A stretch of 7,280 nt of DNA from an uncultured Prevotella sp. (GCA_900770025.1 CAAGIW010000044.1:1-7280); one strand, 5' to 3'. Positions 1 through 6,218 are shown, counted from the first letter of the stretch. Notes: generated from the sequence alone by a model not told the origin. Program-made: numbers and translations.

Positions 1-117
1 ACAGATGTCTTTACGTTTTGAGGGAGCAATGGGGTTCCATTGTAACCGATAAGCGGAAAGACAGATGACAAAAAGAAAGTATGTTTGCGCATAACAGTCT
101 AATGGCCGATTTGGGTT
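1..117 (+). repeat. Long-hairpin repeat element, copy 1 (cut by window edge)
   Basis: These 117 bases match 4298-4414 at 115 positions. The two differences are G26 against A4323 and C106 against A4403. Both copies lose similarity immediately after the same GGGTT end, so the right boundary is well defined. The segment holds the apical hairpin (CAATGG 27-32, loop GGTT 33-36, CCATTG 37-42), further pairing of TGTCTTT (6-12) with AAAGACA (57-63), and the right arm of the element. The left arm, about 49 bases in copy 2, would lie outside the window. A TATGTTTG at 80-87 fits the Bacteroidetes -7 box TAnnTTTG, but no TTTG sits at the right distance upstream, so promoter activity is doubtful. No coding potential is evident. 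Confidence 0.9.
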
Positions 118-455
118 TATGATGCTGTCACTCATTCTTTACAGGCAAGGATGCAACGGAACGGGCATCCCTTTCCGATGCCTTTGCATTCTGAAGGGAA
201 CCATTTCGGTTTGTATTTCCCAAGAGATTGCATTGCATTCCCATGCAGAAAGCATTGCATTCTCGTGCGGAAACCATTTGATTCCCATGCGGAAACTATT
301 TGATTCCCATGCGGAAACTATTGGTTTCTCGTGCAGAAACTGCTGTGAAACTGGCAGAATAGGCTTGTGTTTTTATGGAGATTCTGTATCAATCTCTTTC
401 ATAATGAATTATGAAATGTATGCCTTGGAGGAGAGAACCCCCTCCCCCTAAGCAT
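118..455. other. Non-coding intergenic stretch
   Basis: I see no credible gene between the repeat element and the end of the HD gene. The only long plus-strand reading frame (119-451) runs through the 22-bp tandem array, and its low-complexity product (recurring HAE, FSCGN, MRK pieces) simply reflects the repeats. An imperfect dyad, GGAGG 427-431 with CCTCC 441-445, lies just past the HD stop codon but lacks a T-tract on the minus strand. Confidence 0.7.
184..342. repeat. 22-bp tandem repeat array
   Basis: Five clear tandem units of exactly 22 bases occupy 233-254, 255-276, 277-298, 299-320 and 321-342. Units three and four are identical (TTTGATTCCCATGCGGAAACTA shape). The others vary mainly at A/G in the central CATGC/CGTGC and GGAAA/AGAAA parts. 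Degenerate units precede them from about 184, including 211-232. Each unit holds an imperfect dyad, TTCC-CATGC-GGAA. There are no unique spacers, so this is not CRISPR. The 22-base period is not a multiple of three, which argues against a coding repeat. Two helical turns per unit would put repeated sites on roughly one face of the DNA, but protein binding is inference. Confidence 0.85.
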
Positions 456-986
456 TCATTCAAACTGTTTTGCCCATTCCATGAAGCGTTTCACCCCTTT
501 GCTGCCGAATTTTTCTAAGCTCTTGGCCGTCTGTTCCACCGTGCGCACCCTTTCAGGATGCGATTTGGAGAAGAACTTGTCGGCATAGCACACAATCTGT
601 TCCTCGATGGTCTGGGGCTCGTAATTGCCCGGGGGGAGCGGCAGGTGGCGGTCGATGATGTCTTGCTGTGTGATGCCCGTGCCCGTGTGGCGTTCGCACA
701 CGCGGGCAATGTCGGGCCGCCCCTCCTTGCGCATCAGTTCGGCCCCCAATATGCCGTGCATGATGTAGGGGTGCTGGCCGTGGCAGTGGATGCCCGGTGC
801 ATCGGTCAGAAAGATGCCGATGTCGTGCAGCATGGCCGCCTGTTCCACCAACAGGGCATCCGCTCCAAGTTCCGGATGCCTGCGCACGACGTCCAGTGCC
901 TTGTTGGCCACGCTCCTGCTGTGTGTCAGCAGCAGTTGGCGGAGCACTGGATTATCGGCGTAATATTTCTCTATCAGGTCGGTCAT
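456..986 (-). CDS. HD-domain metal-dependent phosphohydrolase
   Basis: The 176-residue protein has the layout of a stand-alone HD hydrolase. Visible metal-ligand candidates are H22 (THSRSV), H54-D55 (MLHDIGIF, the HD doublet in an HDIG context), H77 (YIMHG), H100 (CERHTG) and D136 (CYADKFFSK). HD proteins hydrolyse phosphate esters or nucleotides using one or two divalent metals; the substrate here is unknown. No signal peptide or membrane segment is visible, so it is probably cytosolic. The ATG at 986-984 follows the TAG stop (990-988) of the upstream carboxyltransferase by one base, so co-transcription and probably translational coupling are expected. Family assignment is strong and function is open. 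Confidence 0.9.
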   Translation of the reverse strand: MTDLIEKYYADNPVLRQLLLTHSRSVANKALDVVRRHPELGADALLVEQAAMLHDIGIFLTDAPGIHCHGQHPYIMHGILGAELMRKEGRPDIARVCERHTGTGITQQDIIDRHLPLPPGNYEPQTIEEQIVCYADKFFSKSHPERVRTVEQTAKSLEKFGSKGVKRFMEWAKQFE

Positions 987-987
987 T

Positions 988-2763
988 CTATGCGGGTTTT
1001 CTTTCTATCCATCCCAAGTTGTCGCCACGGCGCACCTTCTTGCCCTGGCGTGCGGCCACCTCCACCAGCTTTCCGCCGATGCCTGCGGCCACAGGAACTA
1101 TCTCGCCCCACGGTGCTTGGATGTAGCAGAAGGTGTCGCCCTCGTGATACACCTGTCCGATATAGGGCTCCAAACAGGGGGCAGCCTCTCCCGCACCGCT
1201 GAACTCGTAATACACTTGTCCTGCCACGGGCGCGATGATGGCATCCGCCTTGGCGTGCTTGAAGGCTGCCAGTTCCTCGGGTGTGAGCGTGCTGCCCAAC
1301 TGGGCATCCTTGGCTTTCTGCAGGTCGGCCAAGAAATTCTTGCGTGCCAGTCCGCTCTTGTAGCTGCGGTATTGCTCGGGGTGCATGGCCAGTTCAAACA
1401 GTTCCTCATCGTCGGGTCCGCAGTCCCATCCGTTGCTTTCCATCTCTTTCCTGAAGTTGTCCAACTGATTGGGCAGCAGCGTGTGCGGATCGTCGGTGGT
1501 GAATTTTCTTTTTTGCTGCTTGGCCAGTTGCACAAAGGCCTCGTCGATGGTGCCGGGCACCTTACCGCTCTGTCCTAAAATCATGCCCCACATGGCATCG
1601 TCCATCATCACGAAGCGCCCTTTGCCCTGTTCGATGGTGAGCAGGTTCATCAATGCGATGTTCTTCACGTATTGCGAGAAGGGCGTTACCAATGGGGGAT
1701 AGCCCACACGCGGCCATACGTAGGCCACTTCGTCGAACAGTTGTACCAGCAAATCGTCCACGCTGAGTGGGGCGGCCCCCCTCTGTGTGCGCAACTTGTT
1801 GATGATGGAGTGGATGCCTCCGAGGTCGCTCATCATCGAACCCATCATGCCTCCGGGCAGTCCGCATCCCAACAGCAGCGATGAAGTGTGCTTGTTCTGC
1901 GGATTGATGAAGTATCCAAGCCAGTCGTCGATAAACTGTTGCGTCAGCGAACGGGCGTGCATGTAGGCCTTCATGTTGATGTCGGCCACCTCGAAGCCCT
2001 CGTTTTTCAGCATACTCTGCACCGATATGATGTCGGGATGCACCTTGCCCCAGCTCAGAGGTTCGATGGCTGTGTCGATGATGTCGGCACCGTTGTTGCA
2101 CACTTCCAAGATGCTTGCCATCGACAGCCCGGGCCCGGAGTGGCCGTGATACTGTATAATCACGTCTGGGTGGCGCTCCTTGATGGTGCGGGTCAGTGCG
2201 CCCAGCATGGCCGGCTGTCCTATTCCTGCCATGTCTTTCAGGCAAATCTCAGGGGCACCGGCGGCAATGAGTTGGTCGGCAATGCCGCTGTAATACTCCA
2301 CGGTGTGCACGGGCGAGGTGGTGATGCAGAGGGTGGCTTGGGGTGTCATGCCTGCCTCTGCCGCCCAGCGGATGCTCGGAATGATGTTGCGCACATCGTT
2401 CAGTCCGCAGAAGATGCGGGGAATGTCCACTCCCTGGGCGTGCTTGACGCGATACATCAGTTGGCGCACGTCATCGGGTACGGGATACATGCGCAGTCCG
2501 TTGAGGCCGCGGTCGAGCATGTGTGTCTTGATTCCTGCTTCGTTGAAGGGCTTGCAGAAGGCGCGAACAGCGTCGTTGGGGTTTTGGCCTGCCATGAGGT
2601 TCACCTGCTCAAAGGCACCTCCGTTGGTCTCTACGCGGGCGAAGCAACCCATGTCGATGATGGCTGGAGCCACTTGTTCCAACTGTTCTTTCAATGGTTG
2701 GAACTTGCCGGAGGACTGCCACATGTCTCGGTAAACAAGACTGAACTGAATCTTCTTTTTCAT
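988..2763 (-). CDS. OadA/PycB-like carboxyltransferase with a biotinyl-like domain lacking lysine
   Basis: This 591-residue protein resembles the oxaloacetate decarboxylase alpha subunit and pyruvate carboxylase subunit B. These enzymes move CO2 between a keto acid and biotin. The TIM-barrel carboxyltransferase domain (about 5-300) keeps R12-D13 (RDMWQS in place of the usual RDxHQS), the KDMAG motif with the carboxylatable K176, and metal ligands H206 and H208. The following conserved region (about 300-480) has GYPPLVTP, where T360 matches the proton-transfer threonine of pyruvate carboxylase. The C-terminus (about 506-588) is a biotinyl/lipoyl-like fold (APVAGQVYY, then GKLVEVAARQGKKVRRGD). 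The usual AMKM is replaced by a segment around QAPWGE (549-554), with no lysine between 535 and 564. It may therefore not carry biotin itself and may use a separate carrier, or may have another role. It starts at the ATG at 2763, after a leader of roughly 115 bases, and is followed directly by the HD gene. Confidence 0.88.
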   Translation of the reverse strand: MKKKIQFSLVYRDMWQSSGKFQPLKEQLEQVAPAIIDMGCFARVETNGGAFEQVNLMAGQNPNDAVRAFCKPFNEAGIKTHMLDRGLNGLRMYPVPDDVRQLMYRVKHAQGVDIPRIFCGLNDVRNIIPSIRWAAEAGMTPQATLCITTSPVHTVEYYSGIADQLIAAGAPEICLKDMAGIGQPAMLGALTRTIKERHPDVIIQYHGHSGPGLSMASILEVCNNGADIIDTAIEPLSWGKVHPDIISVQSMLKNEGFEVADINMKAYMHARSLTQQFIDDWLGYFINPQNKHTSSLLLGCGLPGGMMGSMMSDLGGIHSIINKLRTQRGAAPLSVDDLLVQLFDEVAYVWPRVGYPPLVTPFSQYVKNIALMNLLTIEQGKGRFVMMDDAMWGMILGQSGKVPGTIDEAFVQLAKQQKRKFTTDDPHTLLPNQLDNFRKEMESNGWDCGPDDEELFELAMHPEQYRSYKSGLARKNFLADLQKAKDAQLGSTLTPEELAAFKHAKADAIIAPVAGQVYYEFSGAGEAAPCLEPYIGQVYHEGDTFCYIQAPWGEIVPVAAGIGGKLVEVAARQGKKVRRGDNLGWIERKPA

Positions 2764-2835
2764 AGTTGTGCAGTGTTAGTTTAGAATAAAGACGGGTGCT
2801 GCTTGAAAGAGTTCGCTGCTGTCAGTAAACATCCT

Positions 2836-2868
2836 TTGGCATGGGGGCTGCTTTGCACCGGATGCCAA
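2836..2868 (-). promoter_or_regulatory. Predicted leader hairpin of the carboxyltransferase operon
   Basis: On the minus strand, TTGGCAT (2868-2862) and ATGCCAA (2842-2836) pair perfectly over 7 bp, enclosing a 19-base loop. It would sit near the 5' end of the long leader predicted from the -7 box at 2885-2892. I do not recognise it as a known riboswitch, and regulatory function is inference. Confidence 0.3.
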
Positions 2869-2884
2869 TGCTCTGCGTCTGCTG

Positions 2885-2892
2885 CAAATGTA
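2885..2892 (-). promoter_or_regulatory. Bacteroidetes-type -7 box for the carboxyltransferase-HD operon
   Basis: Read on the minus strand, this is TACATTTG followed by CAGC, which fits the TAnnTTTG -7 consensus of Bacteroidetes housekeeping promoters. No good TTTG -33 box is seen 19-21 bases upstream, only an A/T-rich tract. Transcription would begin near 2878 and leave a leader of about 115 bases before the ATG at 2763. Confidence 0.55.
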
Positions 2893-2936
2893 CGAAAATT
2901 ATGAAAATGAAAGAATGAAAACGACAAAAAAAACAT

Positions 2937-2944
2937 TAACTTTG
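2937..2944 (+). promoter_or_regulatory. Bacteroidetes-type -7 box for the lipoprotein gene
   Basis: TAACTTTG followed by CA fits the TAnnTTTG consensus and sits after an A-rich tract (2924-2933). Transcription would start near 2951, giving a leader of about 18 bases before the ATG at 2969. This supports the 2969 start over the more upstream in-frame ATG at 2888, which lies before the promoter. Confidence 0.6.
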
Positions 2945-2968
2945 CAAACGGAACAAAACATATATAAG

Positions 2969-3745
2969 ATGAGAAAAACGATACTGGCATCCGTCATGGC
3001 CATCATTGCACTGAGCATGGCTGTGGGATGTGGCAACAATAAGCAAGAAACTTCTCTGCCTGCCGTGAGTGTGGCATTGGTCAACGACAGTACCCTGCCC
3101 GGCGACTCTGCCTATTATGGGCTGGCCTGCGACGGATGTACCGACTCGGTCATAGTGGTTTTGGGCAATTTGGAGAGCGATCCCGACACCTTCGGGATAG
3201 TGCAGGCATCCATCAACAGACGGGTGTTAGGCAGTCCGAAGGTGGGCGACCTGTTGGCAGTGATACCCAATCCGGCCGACAGGAAGCAGGCACTGCAGGT
3301 GATAGACCTGGACTATCTGCGCGGCACGTGGTGTATGCGGGTGATGCCCCGCCTGAGAGACATATCGCAGATGCCCAAACGCCTGCAAAAGCGCATCATG
3401 GAAGAGATGACCGACTCGGAGAAGCGGGCTCTGCTTGTGTCAAAAGAGATGGGTATGGTGATAAGAAAAGACCACACCATACGCCCCGTAGGCATGAACA
3501 TGAAAGCCACCACCACCGACGAGCAGGGCATGGTGGAATATCCTGAGCAGAAAAGGTATGAGGAATGGCGCCTGCTCAACGGAAGACTGATACTGAAACA
3601 AGCACGCAGAATGATGATGAGCGACTCCACCCACGTGCAAAAACACGAGGTGGAACTGCGCGATACCGCCGACATTCTGCTGCTCACCAAAGACACCCTG
3701 CTGCTGCAGATAGGCGGTGAACTGCAGGGATTCTACAGAAAATAG
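2969..3745 (+). CDS. Putative lipoprotein with a possible lipocalin-like C-terminal region
   Basis: The 258-residue product begins with a signal peptide (MRKT followed by a hydrophobic stretch 5-19) and a lipobox AVGC with the acylated C21, so it should be an exported lipoprotein. The N-terminal half (about 30-115) contains a CDGC pair (C54, C57) and a compact beta-rich region ending in GDLLAVIPNP. From about 117 the pattern LRGTWCMR, later EEWRLLNGRLILKQ and LLTKDTLLLQ, resembles the strand order of small lipocalin-like domains of Bacteroidetes lipoproteins. A helical, charged insert lies around 133-160. I do not recognise a specific named family and assign no ligand. The in-frame ATG at 2888 would add 27 residues ahead of the signal peptide and lies upstream of the predicted promoter, so I chose 2969. 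It is transcribed alone and ends at a terminator 27 bases after its stop. Confidence 0.85.
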   Translation: MRKTILASVMAIIALSMAVGCGNNKQETSLPAVSVALVNDSTLPGDSAYYGLACDGCTDSVIVVLGNLESDPDTFGIVQASINRRVLGSPKVGDLLAVIPNPADRKQALQVIDLDYLRGTWCMRVMPRLRDISQMPKRLQKRIMEEMTDSEKRALLVSKEMGMVIRKDHTIRPVGMNMKATTTDEQGMVEYPEQKRYEEWRLLNGRLILKQARRMMMSDSTHVQKHEVELRDTADILLLTKDTLLLQIGGELQGFYRK

Positions 3746-3760
3746 GCACAGATAGAATCA

Positions 3761-4219
3761 CTATCCTTGATAATGGCAGAGGCGTTCTTCTGCCATTTTT
3801 TCGTATTTCGTGCCAGGCATCCCGTAGTTGGCATACGGATAGATGCTGATGCCGCCGCGGGGAGTGAAGAATCCAGTCACCTCAATGTACTTGGGCTGCA
3901 TCAGTTTCACCAAGTCTTTCATAATAATATTGATGCAGTCTTCATGGAAATCACCGTGGTTGCGGAAACTGAAGAGGTAGAGTTTCAGGCTCTTGCTCTC
4001 CACCATGCGCCTGCCGGGGATGTACATGATGCGTATTTCCGCAAAGTCGGGCTGGCCTGTGATGGGGCACAGCGAGGTGAACTCGGGACAGTTGAAGCGC
4101 ACCCAGTAGTCGTTTTCGGGATGCTTGTTCTCAAAAGTCTCCAACAATTCCGGAGCATAGTTGTCAGGATAGCGTGTCTCTTTGTTGCCCAATAGGGTCA
4201 GGTCTTCTGAATCTCTCAT
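3761..4219 (-). CDS. queF: NADPH-dependent 7-cyano-7-deazaguanine (preQ0) reductase QueF
   Basis: QueF reduces the nitrile of preQ0 to the amine preQ1, a step in queuosine tRNA modification, in the cytosol. The 152-residue form is the short, single-domain type known from Bacillus. The signature is intact: nucleophile C51 in FTSLCPITGQPDF, D58, the NADPH-binding ESKSLK motif (74-79), and H92-E93 in HGDFHED. These positions are each four less than the Bacillus subtilis C55, D62, H96 and E97, which supports the start at the ATG 4219-4217. An upstream in-frame ATG at 4264 would add 15 residues (MADLGSNKTKYTYIN), but its first codons lie in the end of the repeat element at 4249-4414, so it is probably not the native start. 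yhhQ, in the same pathway, lies upstream on the same strand. The 3' end contains the terminator of the convergent lipoprotein gene. Confidence 0.97.
   Translation of the reverse strand: MRDSEDLTLLGNKETRYPDNYAPELLETFENKHPENDYWVRFNCPEFTSLCPITGQPDFAEIRIMYIPGRRMVESKSLKLYLFSFRNHGDFHEDCINIIMKDLVKLMQPKYIEVTGFFTPRGGISIYPYANYGMPGTKYEKMAEERLCHYQG
3772..3801 (+). terminator. Rho-independent terminator of the lipoprotein gene, inside queF
   Basis: A perfect 9-bp stem, AATGGCAGA (3772-3780) with TCTGCCATT (3789-3797), has an 8-base loop and runs into TTTT (3798-3801). It lies 27 bases past the lipoprotein stop. The same bases encode the last residues of the convergent queF gene. On the minus strand the hairpin is not followed by T residues, so it should act only on plus-strand transcripts. 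Confidence 0.8.
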
Positions 4220-4248
4220 ATTTATATATGTGTATTTTGTCTTGTTTG

Positions 4249-4414
4249 AACCCAAATCGGCCATTAGCGTTATGATGATAACTGCTTATATTTTTGAACA
4301 GATGTCTTTACGTTTTGAGGGAACAATGGGGTTCCATTGTAACCGATAAGCGGAAAGACAGATGACAAAAAGAAAGTATGTTTGCGCATAACAGTCTAAT
4401 GGACGATTTGGGTT
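4249..4414. mobile_element. MITE-like 166-bp imperfect palindrome, copy 2
   Basis: The ends are inverted repeats: AACCCAAATCGGCCATTAG at 4249-4267 and its complement at 4396-4414, with one mismatch. The similarity continues inward with small bulges: TTATG, TTTTTG, TGTCTTT and CAATGG all recur in matching order on both arms. The arms meet at CAATGG (4324-4329), loop GGTT (4330-4333) and CCATTG (4334-4339), and the loop is the exact midpoint of the element. The right 117 bases recur at 1-117 with two differences. No protein is encoded. A small non-autonomous transposable element or a repeated structured RNA are both possible. It fills most of the yhhQ-queF gap. Confidence 0.75.
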
Positions 4415-4488
4415 GAATCTATATATGTGTGCTTTGTTTCGTAATTGGGTGCATATAGGTGTGTATTGTCCTGTATTTTGGATGGCAG

Positions 4489-5178
4489 TCAGAATCTGAA
4501 CACCTTATAATGCTCGCCGTAATCATATACATCGGTATGCTCGTGGCGCTTGGTGAAGCGCACCACACGGCGCGTAACGGGCAATACCACCACCTCATAC
4601 ATCGTTTTGAGCACTATCTGGGTGACGATAAGCTTGGGAATCTCGCTGCCCGGCACCACGGCATAGAGTGCCAAAGGGAAGAAGATGAGCGAGTCGATGG
4701 TCTCTCCGCCGAGGGTGCTTACGATGGCGCGCAGCGAGAAATGCTTGCCTTGCGACGACAGTTTCATCTTGCTCATGATGTAGGCGTTGACAAAAGAACC
4801 TGTGAGAAAGGCAATGAACGAGGCACCTGCAATGCGCGGAGCCAGACCGAAAACAGCGTGAAAGCCCTCTTCGTTTTGCCAATAATCTGCCCCCGGGATG
4901 GCATCCACAATGCCTCCGAATGACACAAAGAGGAAGTTCATGGCAAAACCTAACCATATCAGTTGGCGGGCACGGCGGAATCCCCACACCTCGCACACGC
5001 AGTCGTTGATGATATAACTGATAGGAAACACCAGCAATCCGCCGGTGATGTTGAACAAACCAAGTGAAATTTGCTTCGTTTCGAGTACATTTGACGATAT
5101 CAGACATACGCAAAACAGCACTGTGTAGAACAAAAAGAGCATACTTACCGGCTCTTTCAATAATGTATTGGTCTTCAT
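4489..5178 (-). CDS. yhhQ: Queuosine precursor transporter YhhQ
   Basis: This 229-residue inner-membrane protein belongs to the YhhQ/DUF165 family, which imports queuosine precursors (preQ0 and preQ1 in Escherichia coli). About six hydrophobic segments are visible, near 12-28, 46-60, 71-92, 117-136, 160-176 and 182-203. Family signatures are SYIINDCVCEVWGFRRAR (54-71) and the polar GGETIDSLIFFPLA motif (157-170) inside the membrane region. Length is normal for the family. The ATG at 5178 is preceded by an A-rich stretch and a small hairpin. It lies 83 bp downstream of yrbG and upstream of queF on the same strand, a pairing that fits import followed by reduction. No queC, queD or queE is in the window. 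Confidence 0.95.
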   Translation of the reverse strand: MKTNTLLKEPVSMLFLFYTVLFCVCLISSNVLETKQISLGLFNITGGLLVFPISYIINDCVCEVWGFRRARQLIWLGFAMNFLFVSFGGIVDAIPGADYWQNEEGFHAVFGLAPRIAGASFIAFLTGSFVNAYIMSKMKLSSQGKHFSLRAIVSTLGGETIDSLIFFPLALYAVVPGSEIPKLIVTQIVLKTMYEVVVLPVTRRVVRFTKRHEHTDVYDYGEHYKVFRF

Positions 5179-5194
5179 TTCTTGTTTTTTTTAC

Positions 5195-5211
5195 CCCAAT
5201 TAGTCATTGGG
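5195..5211. repeat. Short inverted repeat ahead of yhhQ
   Basis: CCCAAT (5195-5200) and ATTGGG (5206-5211) form a perfect 6-bp stem with a 5-base loop. The dyad ends 16 bases before the yhhQ start codon. On the minus strand it is followed by an A-tract rather than a T-tract, so it is not a terminator in that direction. It could be an operator or a hairpin near the translation start; function is unknown. Confidence 0.35.
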
Positions 5212-5261
5212 TTGAGGGGAGGTTAGCAAGGACTCCCGCGGTGAATAATTGTTGCAAACGG

Positions 5262-6218
5262 CTATACCTGATACAGCAGCCAGCCCATGTATGCCCCGAA
5301 GATGAGGATGAGCACCCAGCCTTCCCAGCGTGCCACCGTGTACTTGGTGAAGCAGAACAGCCACAGCAGCGCCACACTGCCCAGCAGCAGACCGAGGTCA
5401 ACGGGGGTGATGCCACTGATTTGCAGCGGAGAGATGAGGGAGGTGAGGCCCAGAATGGCAAGGATATTGAACACATTGCTGCCTATCACATTGCCGATAG
5501 CGATGGCAGAGCGTCCGCGATAGGCGGCCACTACGCTGGTGGCCAGTTCGGGTAGTGACGTTCCGCCGGCCACGATGGTGAGGCCCACCACGGCTTGTGA
5601 CATGCCCAACGACACGGCTAAGGCTGAGGCGGAACTGACAAACAGGTCGCTACCCAGCACCAGAGCACCCAACCCCAATGCCATCCACAGCACGGCACGC
5701 CACCAAGGCATGGAGGGTGGGGCGGCCACTGTTTCCTTGCGTTCACGCATGGCCACCCGATAGGTCTGCCACATGAAGAGCGCAAGACAGAGCAACAGCA
5801 CCACACCATCGGTGCGGCTCAGCACATGACCGGTGATATTGAGGCTGCTGAAACTGTCCATGCACAGCACCACTAATACCATTGCAGACAGAAAAGAGAA
5901 AGGAATGTCCTTGGTCACCGTGGTGCGAGCGATGGTCATGGGTGCCACCACGGCGGCGCAACCCACGATGAGCAAGGTGTTGAAGATGTTGCTTCCTATC
6001 ACATTTCCCAGCGCCATGTCGGGCGTATGCTGCAAGGCAGAGGTGAGGCTCACGAAGAGTTCGGGAGCCGAGGTGCCCATCGACACGATAGTCAGTCCTA
6101 TCACTATCTCTGGAATCTTCATCCCTCGTGCCAATGACGATGCAGCTGCCGTGAGTTTGTCGGCACCTATCAGCACTATTGCGATGCCGATGATGATGAG
6201 AAGCACGTCTGTAATCAT
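5262..6218 (-). CDS. yrbG: Calcium/sodium antiporter, CaCA family (YrbG-like)
   Basis: The 318-residue protein has the duplicated architecture of cation/Ca2+ exchangers in the inner membrane. The first alpha repeat has GLTIVSMGTSAPE (41-53) and GNVIGSNIFN (71-80). The second has GLTIVAGGTSLPE (212-224) and GNVIGSNVFN (242-251). The acidic residues E53 and E224 and the GNxxGSN asparagines form the cation site in this family. About ten hydrophobic segments surround a polar loop at 152-172. The N-terminus (MITDVLLIIIGIAIVLIG) starts directly in a membrane helix, as is usual. An AAGGA abuts the ATG at 6218, too close for a normal Shine-Dalgarno. The upstream FnIII gene ends 42 bp before it. The exchanged ion pair is inferred from the family. 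Confidence 0.96.
   Translation of the reverse strand: MITDVLLIIIGIAIVLIGADKLTAAASSLARGMKIPEIVIGLTIVSMGTSAPELFVSLTSALQHTPDMALGNVIGSNIFNTLLIVGCAAVVAPMTIARTTVTKDIPFSFLSAMVLVVLCMDSFSSLNITGHVLSRTDGVVLLLCLALFMWQTYRVAMRERKETVAAPPSMPWWRAVLWMALGLGALVLGSDLFVSSASALAVSLGMSQAVVGLTIVAGGTSLPELATSVVAAYRGRSAIAIGNVIGSNVFNILAILGLTSLISPLQISGITPVDLGLLLGSVALLWLFCFTKYTVARWEGWVLILIFGAYMGWLLYQV

Noticed and set aside
80..87. TATGTTTG as a promoter reading out of the repeat element (also 4377-4384)
   Set aside because: It fits the -7 box, but there is no TTTG at the -33 distance and no gene downstream on the plus strand.
184..342. Possible CRISPR array
   Set aside because: Units are contiguous with no unique spacers, and no cas genes are present.
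427..449. GGAGG/CCTCC hairpin as terminator of the HD operon
   Set aside because: The stem is only 5 bp and on the minus strand is followed by AAGGCAT, without a U-tract.
119..451. A 110-codon plus-strand reading frame
   Set aside because: It is open mainly because of the 22-bp tandem units, gives a repetitive product with no domain, and starts at the element boundary without a promoter pattern.
558..1202. Long plus-strand frames antisense to the HD and carboxyltransferase genes (also 1888-2784 and 4459-4923)
   Set aside because: They are mirror frames of well-supported minus-strand genes and their products show no recognisable domains.
4220..4488. preQ1 riboswitch ahead of queF
   Set aside because: I searched by eye for the short preQ1-I hairpin with its A-rich tail and found nothing like it; the space is filled by the long palindrome and A/T-rich sequence.
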